64,000 bases of DNA from NCBI GenBank assembly GCA_015075545.1, contig JABTUC010000004.1:1-64000 (forward strand), in the 5' to 3' direction. The notes under the pieces were generated by a model. It was not told where the DNA came from. It saw only the letters and a program-made list of their open reading frames with translations, and did no database searches. This DNA comes from Ideonella sp. GTDB taxonomy: Bacteria > Pseudomonadota > Gammaproteobacteria > Burkholderiales > Burkholderiaceae_C. The translations under genes were made by a program, and so were the position numbers. Below, piece after piece: positions 37,414 to 49,326 of the stretch. Each line of letters begins with the position of its first letter. The stretch's first letter is position 1.

Positions 37414-38607
37414 TCAGCGACGTGCCGCGATACCGCGCCAGAACGACAGCACCGCCACCACGCCGGCCGCGGCCAGCAGCAGCAGCAGTTCGCGGTAGCC
37501 ACCGAGCGCGAGCAGCAAGGCGGCGGTGCTCACCGGCGCCGCGGCGCGCGCGAGCAAGCCGATGCCGGTCATCGCGCCGCCGATGCGCCCGACTTGCGCG
37601 CGGCCGAAGACCTCGGGGATCAGACCGCCGCGCACGATCGTGATCAACCCGTTGACCGCTCCGAACAGCGCGGCGAACAGCCACAGCACCCAAGGCGATT
37701 GCGCCAGCGCGAACAGCGCGAGCGCGATCGGCAGCCCCGCCAGCACCACGGCACCGAGCAGCCGCATCGACCACGCGCGCCCGAGCCCTGCATACACCAG
37801 CCGCCCGGCCACCTGCGCCGGCCCCACCCACACCACCACCGCGAGCGCCTCGCCCTGGCTCAGGCCCTTGGAGGCGAGCGCCGGCATCATGTGCGCCCAC
37901 AGCGCGCCGTTGGTGAAGAAGTACAGCGTGAACGCCAGCGTCAGCAGCCAGAACGTGCGCTGGTGCAGCGCCTCGCGCAAGGTGTTGTCGCCACCGGCGC
38001 GCTGCTGTGCAACGGCCACGGCGCTGCCGTCGTCGCCGCGCAAGGCCCACAGATGCAGCGGCAGCACGATCGCGAGCATCGTCGCGGCCATCGCCAGCAG
38101 CGTGCCGCGCCAGCCGAGCAGCGGCATCAGCCACGCCACCGCCGGAAACGACAGCGTGCTGGCGAAGCCGGCAACCAGCGTCAGCGCGGTGATGCCCTGG
38201 CGATAGCGCTGCGGGTAGCGCTTGGTCAGCACGACGAACGCCGGGTCGTACAGCAGCATCGCCATCGCCACGCCGAGCACCACCCACACGGCGTAGAACT
38301 GCCACGGCTCGCGCACCAGCGCCCAGCCGCACAACGCCACGGCGGCGAGCAGCGTGCCGCCGGCGAGCACCGCGCGGCCGCGCCCGCGGTCGATCGCCGC
38401 ACCCACCGCGTACGAGGCGCCGCTCCACGCCAGCAGCCCGACGCTGAAGGCGGCCATCAGCGTGGCCTCGCTCCAGCGCAGATCGTCGCGCATCGGCAGC
38501 ACGAACGACGAGAAGCCGTAATAAAGCGCCGCCCACACCAGCAACTGGCCGGCCGACAGCGCGACCACCACCGCGGCGAAGCCCGGCTGGCGCGGCGCGT
38601 CGTCCAT
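37414..38607 (-). CDS. Major facilitator superfamily transporter
   Basis: A 397-residue MFS protein with twelve predicted helices. The first cytoplasmic loop is AAIDRGRGRAVLAGG, a variant of the MFS motif A, and there are long hydrophobic stretches to the end. The start at 38605-38607 (MDDAPRQPGF) is chosen because the frame left open upstream, to 39438, has no transporter sequence and runs antisense to a real dehydrogenase gene. Monocarboxylate-type MFS proteins of this length are common in Burkholderiales. Divergent from the acyl-CoA dehydrogenase pair; substrate unknown. Confidence 0.85.
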   Translation of the reverse strand: MDDAPRQPGFAAVVVALSAGQLLVWAALYYGFSSFVLPMRDDLRWSEATLMAAFSVGLLAWSGASYAVGAAIDRGRGRAVLAGGTLLAAVALCGWALVREPWQFYAVWVVLGVAMAMLLYDPAFVVLTKRYPQRYRQGITALTLVAGFASTLSFPAVAWLMPLLGWRGTLLAMAATMLAIVLPLHLWALRGDDGSAVAVAQQRAGGDNTLREALHQRTFWLLTLAFTLYFFTNGALWAHMMPALASKGLSQGEALAVVVWVGPAQVAGRLVYAGLGRAWSMRLLGAVVLAGLPIALALFALAQSPWVLWLFAALFGAVNGLITIVRGGLIPEVFGRAQVGRIGGAMTGIGLLARAAAPVSTAALLLALGGYRELLLLLAAAGVVAVLSFWRGIAARR

Positions 38608-38709
38608 CGCGACGATTGTCGCCGCCGGTTGTCGCCGCAGGGACAAACGCCCGCGCCGCGCACGTGCTAAAACTGCCGGCTCCAATCCGCCGCCAGGAGG
38701 CCCGCGACC

Positions 38710-39891
38710 ATGGACCTGAACTTCACCGCCGACGAGCTCGCGTTCCGGCAAGAGGTGCGGCAATGGGTGGCCGACAACCTGCCCGAGGACATCAGCCACA
38801 AGGTGCACCACGCGCTGCGCCTGTCGCGCGACGACCTGCAGCGCTGGGCCAAGATCCTCGGCAAGAAAGGCTGGCTGGCATCGGGCTGGCCCAGGCAGTT
38901 CGGCGGCCCGGGCTGGAGCGCGGTGCAGAAGCACCTGTTCGAAGAAGAGTGCGCGCGTGCCGGCTCGCCGCGCGTGGTGCCGTTCGGCCCGGTGATGGTG
39001 GCGCCGGTGATCATGAGTTTCGGCTCGCCCGAGCAGCAGAAGCGCTTCCTGCCCGGCATCGCCTCGGGCGAGGTGTGGTGGAGCCAGGGCTACAGCGAGC
39101 CAGGCGCCGGCTCCGACCTGGCGAGCCTGAAGACGCGCGCCGAGCGCCGCGGCGACAAGTACGTCGTCAATGGCCAGAAGACCTGGACCACGCTCGGCCA
39201 GTACGGCGAGTGGATCTTCTGCCTCGTGCGCACCAGCAGCGAAGGCAAGCCGCAGACCGGCATCAGCTTTCTGCTGATCGACATGAAGTCCAAGGGCATC
39301 ACGGTGCGCCCGATCGTGCTGCTCGACGGCGAGCCCGAGGTCAACGAGGTGTTCTTCGACAACGTCGAGGTGCCCGCCGAGAACCTGATCGGCGAGGAGA
39401 ACAAGGGCTGGACCTACGCCAAGCACCTGCTCGCGCACGAGCGAACCAACATCGCCGACGTCAACCGCGCAAAGCGCGAGATCGAGCGCCTGAAGCGCAT
39501 CGCCAGGGCCGAAGGCGTGTACGAAGACCAGCGCCTGCGCGACCAGATCGCGCTGCTCGAGGTCGACATCGTCGCCCTCGAGATGCTGGTGCTGCGCGTG
39601 CTCAGCGCGGAGAAGAGCGGCAAGCAGAGCCTCGACATCGCCGGCCTGCTGAAGATCAAGGGCAGCGAGATCCAGCAGCGCTACACCGAGCTGATGATGC
39701 TCGCCGCCGGCCCGTTCGCGATGCCGTTCGTTCGCGAGGCGATGGAAGCCGGCTGGCAGGGCGACTGGTTCGCGCGCTTCGGCGATTGCGCGCCGCTGGC
39801 GTCGAACTACTTCAACTACCGCAAGACCACGATCTACGGCGGCAGCAACGAAGTGCAGCGCAACATCGTCGCCCAGACCGTGCTGGGCTAA
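38710..39891 (+). CDS. Acyl-CoA dehydrogenase (large partner)
   Basis: A 393-residue flavin acyl-CoA dehydrogenase. Features: WSQGYSEPGAGSDLASLKT (FAD/substrate region), VVNGQKTWTTLGQYGEW, and a C-terminal YRKTTIYGGSNEVQRNIVA. AGGAGG precedes the ATG. It is followed after about 100 bases by a second, dissimilar acyl-CoA dehydrogenase. Such pairs, as in pimeloyl-CoA dehydrogenase PimC/PimD and actinobacterial FadE pairs, usually form heteromers. Substrate unknown; dicarboxyl- or ring-derived acyl-CoA is possible. Confidence 0.88.
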   Translation: MDLNFTADELAFRQEVRQWVADNLPEDISHKVHHALRLSRDDLQRWAKILGKKGWLASGWPRQFGGPGWSAVQKHLFEEECARAGSPRVVPFGPVMVAPVIMSFGSPEQQKRFLPGIASGEVWWSQGYSEPGAGSDLASLKTRAERRGDKYVVNGQKTWTTLGQYGEWIFCLVRTSSEGKPQTGISFLLIDMKSKGITVRPIVLLDGEPEVNEVFFDNVEVPAENLIGEENKGWTYAKHLLAHERTNIADVNRAKREIERLKRIARAEGVYEDQRLRDQIALLEVDIVALEMLVLRVLSAEKSGKQSLDIAGLLKIKGSEIQQRYTELMMLAAGPFAMPFVREAMEAGWQGDWFARFGDCAPLASNYFNYRKTTIYGGSNEVQRNIVAQTVLG

Positions 39892-39993
39892 CTTCCGGCA
39901 CGGCCCGCGAGCAGCGCCGAACGCGCGACTGCCCTCACCGGCCCCTCCCGTCCGAGCAGAGAGGGGCTCCAGTCAGACAGACGAGGAACTGGC

Positions 39994-41127
39994 ATGGACT
40001 TCGACTTCACCGACGACCAACTCTCGCTGCGCGACGCCGTCGCGCGCTGGGTCGACAAGGGCTTCTCGTTCGAGCGCCGCCACGCCATCGCCAAGGGCGG
40101 CGGCCGAACGCGCGACGTCTACGGCGAGCTGGCCGGACTCGGCCTCACGGGCATCACGGTGAGCGACGCGCACGGCGGCATGGGCTTCGGCGCCATCGAG
40201 GCGATGGTGGTGATGGAAGAGCTCGGCCGCGGCCTGGTCAACGCGCCGTTCGCGGCCGGCGCGCTGGTGGCGCCGGCGCTGCTGGCGCACGCGCCGGCAG
40301 CGCTGCAGTCGGCATGGCTGCCGCGCATCGCCGCGGGCAAGGCGCTGGTCGTGCTGGCGCAGCAGGAGCGCGCGTCGCGCTATCGCCTGAATCAAGTGGC
40401 CACCACCGCGCGCCGCGCCGGCAACGGCTGGCAGCTCAGCGGCCACAAGAGCGTGGTGCCGGCGGCCGACGAGGCCGATGCGTTCATCGTTCCGGCGCGC
40501 TTGTCGGGGACGGAAACCGACACCGCTGGGATCGGCCTGTTCCTGGTCGAGAAAGGCGCCAAGGCGTCGCAGATCCAGCCCTACCCCACGCAGGACGGCG
40601 CGCGCGCCGGCGAGTTGAAGCTGGCCGACACACCGGCCACGCTGGTCCAGGAGAACGGCCTGATCACGCTCGAGCGGGCCGTCGACGCGGGCATCGCCGC
40701 GGCCTGCGCCGAAGGCGTCGGCGTGATGGACAAGCTGGTCGCGCTGACCGTCGAGTACATGAACACACGCAAGCAGTTCGGCACCACGCTGGCCACCTTC
40801 CAGGCGCTGCGCCACCGCATCGCCGACGTCAAGATGCAGCTCGAACTCGGCCGCTCGATGAGCTACTTCGCCAGCCTGAAGCTCGGCGAGCCTACGGCCG
40901 CCCGGCGCCGCGCGCTGTCGCAGGCCAAGGTGCAGCTCGGCCAATCGATGCGCTTCGTCGGCCAGCAGTGCACGCAGTTGCACGGCGGCATCGGCGTCAC
41001 CGACGAATACATCGGCAGCCACTACTTCAAGCGCCTGACGATGCTCGAGCTGACCTTCGGCGACACCATGCACCACCTGGGCGAGGTGTCCGCGCGCATG
41101 ACCGACTCCACCGGCGTCTTCGCCTGA
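39994..41127 (+). CDS. Acyl-CoA dehydrogenase (small partner)
   Basis: A 377-residue acyl-CoA dehydrogenase homologue, dissimilar to its neighbour. It has MDFDFTDDQLSLRDAVARWV, LHGGIGVTDEYIGSHYFKRL and a central degenerate region (SHKSVV-like GHKSVVPAADEADAF) typical of the smaller partner. GAGGAACTGG precedes ATG. With the upstream gene it forms a likely alpha/beta heteromer. It is separated by 50 bases from a P1-peptidase gene. Confidence 0.87.
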   Translation: MDFDFTDDQLSLRDAVARWVDKGFSFERRHAIAKGGGRTRDVYGELAGLGLTGITVSDAHGGMGFGAIEAMVVMEELGRGLVNAPFAAGALVAPALLAHAPAALQSAWLPRIAAGKALVVLAQQERASRYRLNQVATTARRAGNGWQLSGHKSVVPAADEADAFIVPARLSGTETDTAGIGLFLVEKGAKASQIQPYPTQDGARAGELKLADTPATLVQENGLITLERAVDAGIAAACAEGVGVMDKLVALTVEYMNTRKQFGTTLATFQALRHRIADVKMQLELGRSMSYFASLKLGEPTAARRRALSQAKVQLGQSMRFVGQQCTQLHGGIGVTDEYIGSHYFKRLTMLELTFGDTMHHLGEVSARMTDSTGVFA

Positions 41128-41177
41128 CGCCGCGGCGGCGCCGCGGGCACGGCGTCGGATCGGGTAGGCTGTCGCGC

Positions 41178-42170
41178 ATGGCGCTGTTCCCCGGCTCGAT
41201 CACCGACATCCAAGGCCTTCGGGTCGGCCACCACACCGACGCGCGCCGGCCCACCGGCTGCACGGTGGTGCTGTGCGAGCCCGCGGCGGCGTGCGGCGTC
41301 GACGTGCGCGGCGCCGCCCCCGGCACGCGCGAGACCGATCTGCTCGCGCCGGGCAACCTGGTCGACAAGGTGCACGCCATCGTGCTCGCCGGCGGCAGCG
41401 CATTCGGGCTCGACGCCGCGAGCGGCGTGATGCGCTGGCTCGACGAGCACGGTCGCGGCTTCACCGTCGGCCCGGCGCGCGTGCCGATCGTTCCGGCGGC
41501 GGTGCTGTTCGACCTCTGGCTCGGCGACTCGCGCATCCGGCCCGACGCCGCGGCCGGCTACGCGGCCTGCGAGGCGGCGGGCGAACTCGCGCCGGCGCAA
41601 GGCAGCGTCGGCGCCGGCGCGGGAGCGACCGTGGGCAAGCTGTTCGGCATCGGGCACGCGATGAAAGGCGGCATCGGCAGCGCCAGCATTGAAGTGCACG
41701 GCGTGCGCGTCGCGGCGCTGGTGGCGGTCAACGCGGTCGGCGATGTCATCGACCCGGCCACCACGCGCGTCGTCGCCGGCAGCCGCCAGAGCGACGGCCG
41801 CACGCCGCGGCGCGTCACCGCAGCGCTGGCGCGCGGCCTGATGCCGCCCGACATCGTGGCCGGCAGCAACACCACGATCGGCATCGTCGCCACCGACGCC
41901 ACGCTCGACAAGGCGCAGTGCACGCGCCTGGCGACGGCGGCGCACGACGGCCTGGCACGCTGCATCGACCCGGTGCACACCGCCAGCGACGGCGACACTC
42001 TGTTCGCCCTCGCCACAGGAAGCGCCACGGGCGGCCGCTCGCTGCCGCTCACCGTGCTCGGTGCCCTGGCCGCCGAGGTGGCGACGCGCGCAGTGCTCAA
42101 CGCGGTGCGCGCCGCTACCGGCGTGCGCGAGCCGCCGCTGCCGAGCGCGCACGACGTCGGCTGGGCGTGA
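41178..42170 (+). CDS. P1 family peptidase (DmpA/NylC-like Ntn hydrolase)
   Basis: A 330-residue self-processing hydrolase of the DmpA/NylC family. The autocleavage region is VAGSNTTIGIVATDA, where cleavage between Asn and Thr would expose Thr as nucleophile as in NylC-type enzymes. N-terminal ITDIQGLRVGHHTDARRPTG and VLAGGSAFGLDAASGVMRW are diagnostic. ATG 41178 fits the family start. Members cleave N-terminal residues of peptides or amide oligomers. Between the dehydrogenase pair and ribF, so no functional link is evident. Confidence 0.88.
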   Translation: MALFPGSITDIQGLRVGHHTDARRPTGCTVVLCEPAAACGVDVRGAAPGTRETDLLAPGNLVDKVHAIVLAGGSAFGLDAASGVMRWLDEHGRGFTVGPARVPIVPAAVLFDLWLGDSRIRPDAAAGYAACEAAGELAPAQGSVGAGAGATVGKLFGIGHAMKGGIGSASIEVHGVRVAALVAVNAVGDVIDPATTRVVAGSRQSDGRTPRRVTAALARGLMPPDIVAGSNTTIGIVATDATLDKAQCTRLATAAHDGLARCIDPVHTASDGDTLFALATGSATGGRSLPLTVLGALAAEVATRAVLNAVRAATGVREPPLPSAHDVGWA

Positions 42171-42194
42171 GCGATTGAGCGGACCGCATCACCC

Positions 42195-43157
42195 ATGAAG
42201 GTCTTCGGCGGTTTCCGCCACCCCGATCTGGCGGCGCAGTGCGCGCTGACGATCGGCAACTTCGACGGCGTGCACCGCGGCCACCAGGCGATGCTGGCGC
42301 TGCTCACCAACGAGGCGCGCCACCGCGGCCTGGCCTCGTGCGTGATGACCTTCGAGCCGCATCCGCGCGACTACTTCGCAGCGCTGGCGAAGAAGCAAGA
42401 AGCTTCTCCCAGGCGCATCGCGCTGCTGCGCGACAAGCTCTCCGAACTCGAACGCTGCGGCGTCGAGCAGGTGATCGTGCTGCGCTTCGGCAAGCAACTG
42501 TCGAGCCTGTCGCCGCAGGCGTTCATCGACGACGTGCTGGTGCGCGGCGTGCACGCGCGCTACGTTCTGGTGGGCGACGACTTCCGCTTCGGCGCCAGGC
42601 GCGCCGGCGACTACGCGATGCTCGACGCCGCCGGCGTCGAAGCCGGCTTCGACGTCGCGCGCATGATGAGCTACGAAGTGCACGGCACCCGCGTATCGAG
42701 CTCGGCCGTGCGCGCCGCGCTCGCCGAAGGCGACATGGACCTTGCCGCCGCGCTGCTCGGCCGGCCCTACGCCATCAGCGGCCACGTGCAGCACGGGCAG
42801 AAGCTCGGTCGCACGCTCGGCTTCCCGACCATGAACCTGCGCTTCCCGCATCCGCGGCCGGCGGCCACCGGCATCTTCGTCGTGCGCGTGCAGGGGCTCG
42901 ACGCGGTGCCGCTGCCTGGCGTGGCCAACCTCGGCACGCGCCCCACGGTCGACGGCGCCGGCCGCGTGCTGCTCGAGGTGCACTGCCTGCACTGGCCGGC
43001 GCACCTCGCCGGCGACGCCGCCTACGGCCGCCTGGTGCGCGTGGACCTGCTGGCCAAGCTGCACGACGAGCTGCGCTATCCGTCGCTCGACGCGCTGCGC
43101 GACGGCATCGCCGCCGACGTCGAGGCGGCGCGGCGCTGGTTCGCCGGGCGGCCGTAA
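42195..43157 (+). CDS. ribF: Bifunctional riboflavin kinase/FAD synthetase RibF
   Basis: A 320-residue RibF. The N-terminal FAD synthetase has IGNFDGVHRGHQAML with the HxGH signature and RVSSSAVRAAL; the C-terminal flavokinase has HGQKLGRTLGFPTMNLRFP and PGVANLGTRPTVDG. It makes FMN and then FAD. The ribF-ileS-lspA order is the usual one in Proteobacteria and fixes the identity of the two broken genes that follow. The last gene before the region of frequent frameshifts. Confidence 0.96.
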   Translation: MKVFGGFRHPDLAAQCALTIGNFDGVHRGHQAMLALLTNEARHRGLASCVMTFEPHPRDYFAALAKKQEASPRRIALLRDKLSELERCGVEQVIVLRFGKQLSSLSPQAFIDDVLVRGVHARYVLVGDDFRFGARRAGDYAMLDAAGVEAGFDVARMMSYEVHGTRVSSSAVRAALAEGDMDLAAALLGRPYAISGHVQHGQKLGRTLGFPTMNLRFPHPRPAATGIFVVRVQGLDAVPLPGVANLGTRPTVDGAGRVLLEVHCLHWPAHLAGDAAYGRLVRVDLLAKLHDELRYPSLDALRDGIAADVEAARRWFAGRP

Positions 43158-43182
43158 CCACTGGCGTGCGGCGCCCGCTCGG

Positions 43183-43188
43183 TAGAAT
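43183..43188 (+). promoter_or_regulatory. Possible -10 element upstream of ileS
   Basis: TAGAAT lies in a form (GGTAGAATCGG) common at betaproteobacterial promoters, in the 211-bp gap between ribF and ileS. CTGGCG 16 bases upstream is a poor -35. Weak evidence. Confidence 0.3.
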
Positions 43189-43368
43189 CGGCGCCATGCC
43201 TTCCTGCATGGCCCGCCTCGAACCGCCGCGCGTGCATGCGGCCACGCGGCGGCAGACCACGCGCGATCGAATTCGCGCTGGCTCGCGCTGACCCATTGCC
43301 CGCCGCCCGCCCGCAGGCGGCGCCGTAGCAGCACCCAAGTCGCGCGCCGTTCGCGCCTCCGAATTGCC

Positions 43369-46262
<2,894 letters not shown>

Positions 46263-46305
46263 AGATGGTGGGCGCGCCACATCGTTCCTTGGCTGGTTCT
46301 GCGCG

Positions 46306-46542
46306 GCGCGGTGGGCGATACCCGATGGGGGCTCCTACTGTGGCGGTCGGCCCTGCGGGCCGACTGCGCTGCGATGCTCGCGCCACGAGGGCGGCTGCGG
46401 TACCGCCGTCCGCGGCGCTGAACGCGCCGCGAACTTCACGGCGTCCTCGCCGGTCCGTCGCCTGCGGCGCCGGACTCCCCCTCCTGTCGCTGCGCTTCTC
46501 GCCGCCCCACAAGTCGCCCCCACCGGGCACCGCCCACCGCGC
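46306..46542 (+). repeat. 237-bp MITE-like hairpin element, copy B
   Basis: Bounded by near-perfect inverted arms at 46306-46332 and 46516-46542, 24 of 27 positions pairing (arm begins GCGCGGTGGGCG). The left half matches window bases 1-120 in reverse orientation. Within it, 46346-46364 is an 8-bp hairpin GTCGGCCC-TGC-GGGCCGAC, and GCGGTACCGC is at 46397-46406. There is no open frame of interest. It lies between ileS and lspA, which normally abut. Confidence 0.78.
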
Positions 46543-46898
46543 AGAGACGCTCGTGGTGCGGGTCGACGCATACCACGGTGGTGCTGGCAAAGCCGTGGTC
46601 GGGTGTGCGCCGGCAGCGACATTGCGCGGCGCTGAGGAGCGCAGGGCCGAGGCGGGCGCGCGCGCAGCGCGCGCATCCATCTCTGACTCGCCGCGATTGT
46701 CCGAGCGGAACGACCGCAGGGAGTGCAGCGAGTTTCGCGGCGCCGCCTCGGATCGAGCACCGGAAGGGATCCTCCGCGAAGCGGAGGACGCCGTGCACGA
46801 GCGCCGGCGCATACCCGGCCGCGGCTTTGCCTCGCTCAGATTGCCCAATGCGAGGGCCAACACCTCCCCGCCACCGCAACGACGCACACCCCGCTGAC
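46543..46898. other. Gene-free spacer between ileS and lspA
   Basis: No gene is recognised. The stretch contains further hairpins, such as TCCTCCGC-GAA-GCGGAGGA at 46770-46788 and a GCGCGCGC-AGC-GCGCGC run near 46662-46680, so it may be additional repeat material. With copy B it makes a gap of about 636 bases where the two genes usually overlap or nearly touch. Confidence 0.6.
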
Positions 46899-47411
46899 AT
46901 GCCAACCTCCTCCTCCGCCCGCTCGAACCTCTGGCTGTGGCTCGGGCTGGCGCTGCTCGTCATCGTGGCCGATCAGATCAGCCAAGGCGCTGATCGTCGG
47001 CAGCTTCGCGCTGCACGAGGGCGTCACCGTGACCTCGTTCTTCAACATCGTGCGCGCGCACAACACCGGCGCGGCGTTCTCGTTCCTCGCGGGGGCGGCG
47101 GGGTGGCAGCGCTGGTTCTTCATCGCGCTCGGCATCGCGGCGTCGGTGTTCATCGTGTGGATGCTGCGCCGGCATCCGAGCAGACGCTGTTCTGCTTCGC
47201 GGTCAGCCTGATCCTCGGCGGCGCACTGGGCAACGTGGTCGATCGGCTGCTGCACGGCCACGTGGTCGACTTTCTCGACTTCCACTTCGCGTTCCTGGCG
47301 CCGCTGTTCCCGCAGGGGCACTTCCCGAGCTTCAACGTCGCCGACAGCGCGATCACCGTCGGCGCGGTGTGCCTGATCCTCGACGAGCTGCGGCGCGTGC
47401 GGCGAGCCTGA
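46899..47411 (+). CDS. lspA: Lipoprotein signal peptidase (two frameshifts)
   Basis: Prolipoprotein signal peptidase II, about 170 residues, four membrane helices. Catalytic Asp motifs [15 protein letters not shown] and [11 protein letters not shown] are present, with [12 protein letters not shown]. Frame breaks: an extra C at 46982-46983 (VADQISKALIVG restored) and a second shift near 47172-47178, either one missing base or two extra, just before [18 protein letters not shown]. It cleaves diacylglyceryl-prolipoproteins at the inner membrane. Position after ileS supports the call. Confidence 0.92.
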   Translation: MPTSSSARSNLWLWLGLALLVIVADQISQGADRRQLRAARGRHRDLVLQHRARAQHRRGVLVPRGGGGVAALVLHRARHRGVGVHRVDAAPASEQTLFCFAVSLILGGALGNVVDRLLHGHVVDFLDFHFAFLAPLFPQGHFPSFNVADSAITVGAVCLILDELRRVRRA

Positions 47412-47726
47412 GGCGTATCGAGTCCGCGGTATGTCCGGTCGCTCGCCAGAGCCTGCGCCTCAACCCGCCCGATCTGCCGCGACGAAGCTCTCTGATGACG
47501 CGCCGGCCAAACCGCCGCTTCGGACTTAGGGACTTGCGGTGCGACGGTGGAGTGCGCAAGCTTTGCCAAGAGTGGCGTGCGGACGCATCCCCAGGGTACC
47601 TCGGAATCAGGGTGTGCGGGCTTGAAGGCCAGGCCCGGCGCGATCGCGTGGTTTCGCTCTTTGGACTCGGCGCCGAGAGCCAGCTCATTTGGTGATCGAG
47701 TACGGTTGGTCCAAGGAGCCAAGACC
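47412..47726. other. Spacer without a recognised gene
   Basis: The 315 bases between lspA and the next gene show no family sequence. Base composition is slightly less GC-rich than around it. AAGGAG just before 47727 belongs to the following gene. Confidence 0.5.
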
Positions 47727-48591
47727 ATGGCGATCGCGTTCGTCGACACAGGTGCTCATAGGGCTGCGGTGAGTTGGTACTCGTCTGGGTGCCCGGAGCC
47801 CGCTGGAACCGCCTCCGCCCTCATCGTGACCCGGTCGATCGGGATCGACGATATCTCGCTAGGCAAGCTGCTCGACCGCATTCTGAGTTCCGCCTCGCAA
47901 GGAACTGACCTTATCGTCGTGGGACACGGACGGGAGACGGGGCTGTCGATGAGATTGCTCCCGACGTCACAGGTGCGCGCCGCGCGGACGTGATCAGCCA
48001 GCTGGCGGCCGACCGACCGAGGCCCGACTCGCTGTTCGGAAGCACACCGGCCGTTTCGCCGGCCGCGCGCTGCAGCCATCTGCATGGCGACAGAGCACCA
48101 GGTGGAGGAGTTGCGAGAGAAGATGAACCGGGTGCGCGCCCTGACCCTGACCCATGTCGCCTTTCGGGCCTGCAAGATGGGACAGCGGCCCGACATCCTG
48201 CTTGCGTACAAGCGGTTCTTTGGTTGCAAGCTCGTCAGTGCGCCGGACCTGCGAGACACTTACGGCGTCATCAGTCCAGGCGCCGCCACTGCAGAACATG
48301 ACCCTGTGGATCGAGAGGCACTCGAACCACCGGCACATGTCTGTCTACGGCGCACGCAATCGCATCGCCATCTCGACCGCCGGCGGTCAGTCTGACGATC
48401 ACAGCTACACCTTGGACTTCGCGTACGAGAGCACGCAGGCCCTGACGAACTGGACCAGACAATACCTGGGCAGGCCCGTCGCGGCCGCCTTCCCGTATCA
48501 CGGCCAGTGGGTCACAAATCCCGGCCCGAATGACCCGCAGATCGTGTTCGTAGGCGACGCACGCTACAACGCGCACATCCGTGTCGTGTGA
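47727..48591 (+). CDS. Hypothetical protein, broken frame (about 288 aa)
   Basis: Not recognised. A good ribosome site (AAGGAG) precedes ATG 47727. The first part (MAIAFVDTGAHRAAVSWYSS to LIVVGHGRETGLSM) is in one frame. The middle (MATEHQVEELREKMNRVRAL, GQRPDILLAYKRFFG) lies from 48084, and the end (LQNMTLWIERHSNHRHMSVY to ARYNAHIRVV) is shifted once more near 48288, where one extra A would explain it. The segment around 47945-48083 cannot be assigned to one frame with confidence. The gene is less GC-rich at third positions than its neighbours, hinting at transfer. Confidence 0.5.
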
Positions 48592-48702
48592 GCATCCGCG
48601 CGACCAAGGCGGTCTGCCGCGGAGTCGATTCCGGCGGTCATTTGCGCAGGCGGCGGAAGGGGTCGCTCGGCAGATGGCGACACCGGCTTGCTGGCGCCCC
48701 GT

Positions 48703-49326
48703 TCAACCCGCGCCGAACGCCTCTCGCCTGAACCTGCGCACGATGCCGATCAGCAGGATCGGCAGCAGCGCGAGCATGTTGTAGCCCGGTACCACGAACG
48801 CCAGGCCGATGGCCGCGACGGTACATGCCAGCGTCGTGAAGGCCTGGGTTCCGGCTTCGGTGCTCGACGTTCGATCGGGCCACGACACCACGGCGGGATG
48901 CCGCTGCAGGTACATGTGCCGCAAGCTCTGCGCAGCCGCCAGCAGGGAAAGGTGCGCCGCATAGATCGCCGCGGCCGGCGCGCGATCGCCGTGCTCGCCC
49001 ATGAACGCGGTCGAGAACGGCAGCAGGCTCACCAGCGCCAGACGCAGCAGCCCCATGCGCAGCAGCGCGCGATCCAGCAAGGTGATGGTTGTCAGCGCCC
49101 GTGCATCGCCGAGCCAGAAGATCGCCAGCACCCAGAACGACAGCAGCCAGGTCAGCAGCTTGGGCCACAGCGCGACGAGCGCGGCCCATAGCGCGGCGTC
49201 GCTCACGTGCTCGCCGAGCGCAGGCAGCTTCAGCTCGAGCACCAGCAGCGTCATCGCGATGCCGTACACGCCGTCCTGCAGGCCGGCCAGCCGGTGCTTG
49301 TCGACCGTGGGAAGCGGCGTGCTCAT
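48703..49326 (-). CDS. TMEM175/DUF1211-like membrane protein
   Basis: A 207-residue protein with about six helices. The N-terminal LQDGVYGIAMTLLVLELKLP matches the pattern of bacterial TMEM175 (DUF1211) potassium-channel-like proteins, though the hallmark FSD reads LQD. The ATG overlaps the stop of the upstream metalloprotease-like gene (ATGA). It is the last gene of a long minus-strand run. Ion conduction is inferred from the family only. Confidence 0.75.
   Translation of the reverse strand: MSTPLPTVDKHRLAGLQDGVYGIAMTLLVLELKLPALGEHVSDAALWAALVALWPKLLTWLLSFWVLAIFWLGDARALTTITLLDRALLRMGLLRLALVSLLPFSTAFMGEHGDRAPAAAIYAAHLSLLAAAQSLRHMYLQRHPAVVSWPDRTSSTEAGTQAFTTLACTVAAIGLAFVVPGYNMLALLPILLIGIVRRFRREAFGAG

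Noticed and set aside
38710-41127. Recent tandem duplication of acyl-CoA dehydrogenase
   Set aside because: The two proteins are clearly dissimilar; they fit the known large/small partner pattern.
46646-46690. GC alternating run as a CRISPR or microsatellite locus
   Set aside because: Only a short GCGCGC palindrome; no repeat-spacer periodicity.
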